In this document: positions 49,501 through 59,300 of the stretch, piece by piece
Layout of the letters: each line of letters starts with the position of its first letter
Numbering within the stretch: position 1 is the first letter of the stretch
Source: Zhengitettix transpicula
Lineage: Eukaryota > Arthropoda > Insecta > Orthoptera > Tetrigidae
DNA length: 64,000 nt
Reading direction: 5' to 3'
Assembly: GCA_037074705.1 (NCBI GenBank)
Contig: CM073590.1
Location: forward strand, 6,260,001-6,324,000
Translations under genes and position numbers: made by a program
Notes under the pieces: generated by a model
Told to the model about the DNA's origin: nothing
The model's input: the letters and a program-made list of their open reading frames with translations, nothing else
Database searches by the model: none

Positions 49501-52500
49501 CACGCCATCCCTTCCACCTACCTTTACCACGTGCCGCAACCGCGGAAAGGCCTCTCTCTAGAGTTCTATTGTCAGCAGGATTCCTCCCACTACCGAGAAT
49601 AGTCACGGTTCGAGGGTGCTTCCGCATCCTCTCCCACACATTAATTCTGATTACTTGAATCCGTTACCCACATTCGTGTGATTGGACTCAGAGTAGTCAG
49701 TTCTACGGGTGAATGCCGTGTGGTCTGCCCTGTTGCTTGTCTCGTATACTACCTCCATGAGCAACTCATGGACGCGCCACCTCAAGCGACTGTTATCCCA
49801 CCATTCACCCACTTCTCTCATCATGCCGCACCATTTGAGAGACCTCCAGAGAGTACTAGTGTTAGAGAGACTCCTCTCCCAACTGAGACTAGTAACAGTT
49901 TGATGTTGCTCACGCATACATCTACCACACCTGACTACTGGAAAAAGCGAGACTGTTACCCACTTAAAGGGTATAAGAAGCGCTAAGACCAGTTTTAAGC
50001 GCAGACGCCGTGTGGTCTGCACCTGGGCTCGACATAGGATACTATCCGGACGACACCTCAAACGCCTGTTATCCAGCCGTCTGGGAGACTCTCAAAATTC
50101 GGGACGTCCGAAAACGGCAACTACTGTTGATAACATCGCTCAAGTGGCGCTAGAGAAACGTAAATTGAACCTACCCGGCATTCGCCTAAAGAAATGCAGG
50201 GAAAACCCTAGAAAAACCTGCATCAGATAGGTCGGGCATTGGGTAGTTGTCCCACGCCATTTTTATTTTTTTTTTACTAGCTGGGTGCTGGCGTTGCCCG
50301 TGTACTTATTTATATAAAACCGAAAAAGTATTTAATTCTATATTAATCTTAAGTCAGAAGTGATTTAACCTAAATCTAACTGTTCCGTACATTGTTTAGA
50401 CCGATGGTGCATTAATTGAAAAGCTATAAAATACATTGAATTTTATTGCATCATTCGCAACAAACATACCTCCAAATTTCTTCTTAAATATACTCCTTGA
50501 GTACTGCAGGATATAATTGTCCCTCAGTCTTCGGACATTACCAAAGATTAAATTGATGAAATTCTTAGCTAGATTCACAATGTAAACAAATGGTCACCAT
50601 ATTAGTCACTAATATGGCACGAAAATCAAATTACATTCTGCAAAGATCATAAAGTATTCGTATTGTTTTTTTATTATCATTCGATGGACTATTGATGGAT
50701 AAAATTATACTTTTGAGTCAATGAAAATATTTCTGCTTCATTACATTAAGGAAAAAGGAACTATTTCGATTAACATGTTTAAATAATTTCCATCGCCGTT
50801 CAACCCCGCCAATGGGGGTTAAACGCCAAGTTGAATGTCATAATTAAAATAGGTGACATCCATAGCCTCAATTCAGACTCCAAACTCTAATGTGATCGCG
50901 AAATTTTTATGTAATGCCACTACACCCTAAACCCTTAAGGGTGCACCACTCACAAACCAGAAAGACGTGGAAATTATACACAGATTTGATTAATTCCGTT
51001 GATATTGAATTATATTGATTCGACCCAAAAATCGGCCGGTTAACATGTTCAAAGTTTGTAGCCCCGTCTCCCCCCAACCCCACTAATCCCCGTCAACACC
51101 CCCCCTCAAACACCCCGCACGTTGACCAGATTGTCATACTTTAACTCAGCGACATCCGTAACCCAGATTTGACTCGAATATCGGTTGTTTTTGCGTTAAT
51201 TTAAAAAACCGCCCCTTCACACCTAAAGGTCCACCGCTTCCCATGACGAAAGGGGTTGAAATCATACACAAATAACATCAATAGAAATACATGTATTATA
51301 ATTAACCATGAAAAATATTTATTCAACGCAAATATCTGCCGTGTTTGCATGTTCCAAATTTACCACCCCATCCGCCCCCGCATAAAAATATTTATCCGAC
51401 TCAAATATCAGCTGTTTTAACATGTTTTAGTATTTCCACACCCGTCCACACCCACCCCTAAGCGTGCTCCCTTATTATGCTGATAAAGGTTGAAATTTTA
51501 CACACATCAGTAGAAATACAATCAATCTAATTAACCCTTGAAAATATTCTACGCTAATAACCGCCGTGATTGCATGTTTCAAAATATACACCCCTAACCA
51601 CCCAAATCCTGGGGGTTAAATGAGCAAATTGGTTGTCAAAATTAAACTCGGCGACATCCATAACCTTGGTTTTGACTCCAATCTCGGTTGTCTTCCCGTT
51701 ATTTCCTTGTAACGCCCTTCCATACCCACCCTAAGGGTTCTCCTTTACCATGCTCTAAGGGGTTAAAATTATACAAATTGCTAGAAACATTATCAACTCT
51801 TTGACCCCTAAAAATATTTATCCGAATCAAATATCGGTTGTCGTAGGATGTTAGAATATTTAATCCCCAACATTTAAGCGTTCTCCCCTCTAACGCTGAA
51901 AGGGGTTGAAATTTTACAAACAACATCGGTAGAAATACTATCAACGCTAATGGCCCTGACATTTATTTATTCCACGTTAATATCGAAGATTTAATACGTT
52001 TTAAAAATTCCACCCCGTCCGTGCCCGTCCCTGGGAATTAAAGAGAATGTCATAATCAAATACATACATAACCCTGAATTCGACTCCAATCTTGATTGCT
52101 TTTGCGTTATTTTTATGTAATGCCACTCCACCCCAAACCCGTAAAGGGAGCTCCCCTCCAAATCCCAAAAGGGGTAGAAATTAAACACGGAGAACATGTA
52201 GAGAAATTTTATGAATTTCGTTTTTTCCAGAAATATATTTATTCGATGCAAAAAACTGCCGGTAAACATGTTTTTAAATTTCTAACCCCCGACCACCACT
52301 GCCCAACACCTCTCACCCCTCGCCCGTTGTGGCTATTATTACAAATTAACTCAGCGACATCCATTACCTTCGATTTGACTCGGATCTCGGTTATTTTTCG
52401 GTTATTTTTCGGATATTTTTATGTAACTGAACGACATCAACATTCATCATGTAATCTGATCTCTGTACTTTTTTACTTTCCAAATGGGATAGTATATAGA

Positions 52501-53303
52501 ATTTCATAAATGTTTATCTAAATCAGATGATTTTTGGACATAGTAAACATTAATTTAGATTCCAAATTTGGGAAGAGCCTTTGAAATTCACATATGTAAT
52601 TTTTTACAATTCTAAGCTACAATGCAAAGTAAACAATTGAAAGCATAACTTTGAGCTGGAAAAATTATTTATATATAAGTTTTGGAAGTCTTTTAAGTAA
52701 AATACATGAATAAATTATATATATACCGTATACAGATTTATGTTGCCTGAATGTTAATCAGCTGATCATTTCTATCCAAATGAGTTAATAATTGTGACTA
52801 TGACACATTTGAAACAACTTAATTTCAGAAAACGATAAATTTACATCTGTTTTAAAAGTATTATCCAATTGCAGACAAATGTATATCATCACTTCTTTTT
52901 GTCAGTATATGGCTATAAAACCTACTTCATAAAAATGAGGATATGAGCCTATATCTAATATATATATATATTTATTGAACAATATACGTATATATGTATA
53001 TATATATTACTTATAAAAATATTAATTTCTAAAATGAAAATTTTACATCTGTTACATCTGTTTGTAAATGAATAATAAGAAAAGTAGCCAAATACAGACA
53101 AATGTATCTCATCACTTATTTTGTATGATTCTTATAGTTAAAATATAAAAATTCAAAAGAGAGCTATATGAATAATAAAACAACCTACTTCATAAAACTG
53201 AGGATATGTCCCTATACCTAATATATATATTTATTGAAAAATATTAACATAACTTTCAGCTGGAAAATTTATATATATACAAATTTGGGAAGTCTTTTAA
53301 GTA

Positions 53304-53350
<47 letters not shown>

Positions 53351-56300
53351 ATACAGAATTATGTTATCTCTGGCTGAATAATTTTGACTATGTCACATTT
53401 GAAACAACTTAATTTCAAAAATTTCTAAAATGATAAATTTACATCTGTTTTAAAATTATTAATAATAAAAGTATTATCCAATTGCAGACAAATGTATATC
53501 ATCACTTCTTTTTGTCAGTATTTGGCTATAAAACCTACTTCATAAAAATGAGGATATGAGCCTATATCTAATATATATATATATATATATGTATAAATAT
53601 TAAATATTGAATATAACTGTCTGCTATTTAAAAAATCATATTTCTAAAATTAAAATATTACATCTGTTTTATAAATTAATAATAAGAAAATAGAGTAATG
53701 TATATCATCACTTCTTTTGTGAAAAAACATACTCCGGTACATTTGTGGTATACAACCAAAACCGTTATGAATATAACCAATTTACTCCAGATAACTGAAA
53801 GGAGTCAAAGTACTCTTTGGTGGATTCTACTCTCTGATGTTGGTAGCATTGTATAAGGAATGCAATACATTACGGTATGCGTCAACTCTCAAATAGAAAA
53901 TATTAACGATATTGCACAAAATTTATATGTAACAGTTCTCACTTGGAATTACTCCCTTAGACTTTAAACATTTAGAATGAAATATGTGAAATTATAATGA
54001 TACATACATAACCAAATTTTTTTCATGAATTTCACTTCAAGAATACGTCAGTTTATGCAGATTTAAAATCTATCAAATTATAATGATTAAGAAGTATTAG
54101 GGATTGTGTTTTCCATCATTCTTAGTCTCCTCCAGTGAATGTAGAAAGATATAATTGGGCACAAGATATAATTGGTCCGTGATCCCGTTAAATATGCCCC
54201 GTTAAAAGTCAAGTTTTTTAAAATAACATTAGTTGGACGGATTGTATAACCTTTCATATTGTTGCTGGTTATAATTAAACTTATTAATTCGAGAAATACG
54301 TTGCATAAAGTACAGTAATTACACTTATAATTCAATGTAAATGTTCCTAGTCCCATACACACTTTCGACCGATGTTAATTTAAAGGCTAAGAAATTCATT
54401 GAATTTTATAGTATCATTTTAAATGAAACGAAAATAGCTCCACAAATTATTGCTTTAAGTATGAATAATAGTATTGTTTTTACCATCACCCGTAACCTTT
54501 ACACATTTACATTCAAATTGAAATTGTATATACGCACATAACAATATATTTAACGAATCTCGCTTGAAATAATTTGACAGTTTTTCTGATTAGCAGCTCA
54601 GAAATTTGACACTTAAAACGTTGTTCCCAAACATAAAATAAATGCAATATGTTCCCGTAATCTTTACACATTTACATTCAATGTGAAATTATATATACGC
54701 ACATAACAATATTTGAAACGAATCTCGTTTACACATTTACATTCAATGTGAAATTATATATAGGAACATAACAATATTTACGAATCTCGTTTACACATTT
54801 ACATTCAATGTGAAATTATATATAGGCACATAACAATATTTGAAACGAATCTCGTGTGAAATAATTCGTCAGTTTTTCTTATTAGTAACGTTCTTCCCAA
54901 AAATGGAATATACGTAATTCTGTGATCCTAACCCAAAATTTTGTTGAACGTCACATATTACACACATTTATTTTTTACAGTTCTCAATTTAGATAATACG
55001 TTGCGTAAAGTACATTAATTGCACTTTGTAAATGTTCCCTATTCGATAGTGCATTAATTTAATAGCTATAAGATACATAGAATTTAATTGCATAATAGCA
55101 ACAAACATACCATCGTTATTCTTTAGAAATATAATTCTCCGCGAACAAAAAATTGTCAGTAAGTCTTCAGACAGTACTTCTTGAGTATTGCAGGATATAA
55201 TTGTCCATCAGTATTCGCACATTACGAAGGATTGAAGTGATCAAATTGATAGCTACATTCCAAATGTAAAGAAATGGTGGCCATATTGCACTCACTAAAT
55301 TAACTAACATAGTAAAGTATTTCATATATTGTTTTCTAGTATAATTCGATGGAACATTGCTGGATATATTTATACTTTTTACTCAATGAAAATATTTCTG
55401 CTTTTTTCATTACAAAAAACAGGAACTATACTTTTATGGCGCGTGAATGTCTCGCGTGAAAGTCTCGTTTGTATCACGCGCCAACGGATAAATGTGACGT
55501 CACGGTCTCTTGGCGCGCATTAATTTTACACTAAATTATAACATTAACTCTTACGGGAAAATTCGTAAAAATAAATCAACTACAACTCTTTCCACCTTTA
55601 TGCTATGGGTTTGTCACCCCCACAGTACCGGTTCTCGATTTTGGCAGAATACGTATACCAATTTTTGTTGCATTTTGTCCACGCGATAAAAGTTGTATAA
55701 AGAACAACGTAAATACAAACATACATACATACATACATACATACATACATACAAATATACATCCTTTTTTATTATATAGACAAGCCCGAAATGGGTTGAA
55801 TTAAACACGGAGAACGTGTAGGGAAATTTTATGAATATCATTGTTCCCGAAATATATTTATTTGATGCAAAATTCGGTTGGTTAACTTATTTTAAAAGTT
55901 CTACCCTCCGCCCAACCCTTCCTACCCAATCCTACAATCGCGCGTTGCCCAGATTGTCATAAATGAACTCAGAGACATCCATTACCTTTGAGTTGACTCG
56001 AATCTCAGTATTTTTAGCGTTATTTACTTGTAACCCCCCTCCACCGCCACCCCTTAATGTGCTCAACCCTCGTGCCAAAATGGGTTAAAATTAATAAAAT
56101 TCACATGAGTAGAAATACTATAAATCTAATTAACGCTGAAAAATATTTATGCAACGCAAATATCGGACATTTTAGCATGTTTGAAGATTTCCACCACCGT
56201 CCAATCTTGCTCCTGGGGGTGGTAGGCGTGTTACACCCACACAGTGTTTGTTTCCCTGTCGCAAAGAACACGTGTACGAAATTTGGTGAAATTGCTTCGA

Positions 56301-59300
56301 GGTTGTAGATTTGTAAGCGGAACATACCCATCCATATACATACCTATGTATATACATACATTTATACACACATACATACCCGCATAAGGCAATTTTATAT
56401 AATAGGAGCTATATATATATACACTATTTAAAACAATTACTGAATTTGTAGATATATAATTTTTCTATCTGAAAATAAACTATTTGGTGGTTTTAGCAAT
56501 CTGCAGTTGGCAGCATTGTATAAAATTAATGCAAAACATTACGAAATACGCTGTCTTCAATAGAAAAATATCAATTTTGATCATTTAAGTATTGTTTTTA
56601 TCATAATTCTATGTATCTTCCAGTGCGTATTGCAAGATTTAATTAGGCAACATATTGGTCCCTGATCCCGTTAAATACGTCAAAAGTCAAGTTATTTAAA
56701 AGAAAATTAATGCCATGGACTGTATAACCTTTCATAATGAATTTTATTTATCACTCGATGTGTTATTGGTACATTTAATTATACTTATTATTCAATCAAA
56801 AGATTACTGCTTTACTTCATTTCTCATAAATTGTACATCAATAACGTCGTTCCCAAAAATGGAAAACAAATACTGCTATTTTAACCTCAAATTTTTGTTT
56901 CACGACACAAATTGCACGCAATAATTTGTTTACATTTATACAAATTTATAGAAATACGTTGCGTAAAGTATAATTAATTGTACTTTTAATTCAATTAAAA
57001 TGTTCCTATTTCTGTACATACCTTTGACTGATAGTGCATTAATTGAATAACGACCATAAAAACTTTCGGAGTTCCGTACGTCATTTTCAATACTTTTATA
57101 GTTACAAACATATAATTCAGCAGTCGTACCACAGACAAATCTTATTATCTTCTGAAATATTATACAGGATACAATAGTACGTTATATTATGAAATTTTAT
57201 AAATCTCGACCGACACACATTTGAATGTATTATAAGGCGCCATATTGGCTTTATCAAAGATAACAGGATAATTAACTATTCCAAATTAACTTTGCGCAAG
57301 TAAAGTGTTTCGTATTGTTTTTTATTACTAAAATCGATGGAGTATTACTGAAAAAAAATTATACTTTTTATTTAATCAAAATATTTCTGCTTTATTTCAT
57401 TACGAAATACAGAACTATATTTAGGATGCGTCAATGTCTTGAAAACTTATGACGTCATCGTCTCGCGCAGTAATTTAACACTAATTCGTAACTTATTTCA
57501 ATTATAATTATTTCCACGTTTATTCTAGGGGTTTCTCACCCCCACAGTACCGGTTCTCGATTTTGGCAGAATATATATACCAATTTTTGTTAAATTCTGT
57601 CCACGCGATAAAATTTGTATACAAAACAACGTAAATACATACATACATAGGTACAAATATACACGCTATTTTATTATATAGACGAAGACGATAGATTAGG
57701 GCAACAGGCTACATGAGGGTGATCCACATTGGGCAACTCCTCTTTAATAGCATAGGAAGGGATTAGAAAGGGGAGATGCGGAAGGGTAGAGGAAGGTAGC
57801 CAAGGGTTACTAGGACCCCCGGGCTATGGTTTAAGGATCTTACCCGGAATTCGCCTAAAGAAATGCAGGGAAAACCCTAGAAAAACCTGCATCAGGTAGG
57901 TCGGGCATTGGGTACTTGTCCCACGCCCTTCCGATAGCGGGAGAGGAGTTTGCTGTGGGGACGCAGCATTTCCTTCTCCGTAACTCGACCAGTTTAGGAG
58001 GCAGCTGGCCGACGATTCCAATGGGAACAGCGAACAACTCTTACCGTATGCCCAAGGTCTGTGACCCCGGAACATACACCTCTCAAAACAGGCCGAGGTG
58101 CCTCGGCTTGTGGGAACCTTAGTTCAAAAACGGAGAGGAAAAGGCATACCCAAAGGTAGCCCCTTCGTATCTCTCCTAAAAGGTTATGCCTGCGAGAGAA
58201 CATCTCTCGCAGGTTACCTGCGAGAGAATCCTCTCGCAGGTTTCTTTTTGATCCGCACCTGAGGGCATAATACCCTTTAATACGGTCATTCACGGAGATC
58301 GCTTGTGAGAGAGACAGAATGAAGAGCGTAGGGCTGAGGGAAAAAAGTGCCAATAATTCAACCTGAAGGGTCTCCTTACCGGGAAAAAAACCTCAGCGAT
58401 GGGTTGAAGGGCACAATGAGCTAGAATACTGCTCTTGTGCGACAGCAACATGCACATGGTACTGTTGGTAGGAATAAGTTAGTAGTTGGTTGTGGGTATC
58501 ATGCACGTCGATCCTCTTCTCGTCGTGGAGTCCGGATCTCCGCACACGTCCTGTGAAAAACCGTAAGCAAGCGTGGTCAGTTTAATCGTTATGAGCCGAT
58601 CATGAGGGTTTTGGGGGGGGGGGAGGAGGTGTTTTGGGCGTTTGTGTTTGGTGACGCGGGTGTGGTCATAGTTGCCCCCTCTCTTTTTACAAAACTACCC
58701 TTTTAATGGGAGAAATCTTCCTAACTACTAACAGACTTCCCTATTGGCTACAGGGACGCGTTTGTCTAGCGTCGCATTCCTAGGGATTTCCTGGAACAGA
58801 GAGACAGTTACTTGTTGTTTTTAAGCTATTTATGGCAGGAGAAAATCCCTTTCTGGAGTTTTGCTACCTTTATCCAAAACTAAAATTTAAAATGTATTCT
58901 CTATTACAACAATTTAACTTTAAATAAGCCTCGCCAAAATAAAGGATTAAATAAAGTTCGCTATAACCTTAATTTATCATCGAACTGGTAACCATCTCTC
59001 ACACAGACATAATTGCGTAAAACCCAGGTTGCTAATACAATTTTTCAACAAATCGATTGAAGAATGTAACACTCACAACTTGTTTGTAAGCTCAGTAAAA
59101 GGACATTAAAAAATCTAAAAGTCCTTGATAATTAATATGTAGTTAAATATTCTTTTTTATAATTAATTTGCTTCTTGATTAAGGTCTGATAAGAAATTTT
59201 CACATAGAAATTGCCTCGTCAGCAACAATGACGTACTGAATTTTGATTGTGTTCTCAAAATCTAGAAAGTGGAGTTGAAAACGAATGCGATTTCTCGCAG

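Larger units (their letters stand above)
50277..55780 (-). mobile_element. Minus-strand Helitron (composite)
   Basis: The 3' end is at 50277-50310: read on the minus strand CACGGGCAACGCCAGCACCC then AGCTAG followed by T. A 5' end TCTATATAATAAAAAAGGATG ends at 55780 on the + strand coordinate. Between them, 50800-52450 holds four to five units of about 300-500 bp around 'gactccaatctcggttg', the same family as 1-2669. The region 52450-55560 is different, AT-rich DNA with its own duplications. The two ends may belong to two nested elements. No Rep/helicase frame was seen. Confidence 0.55.
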
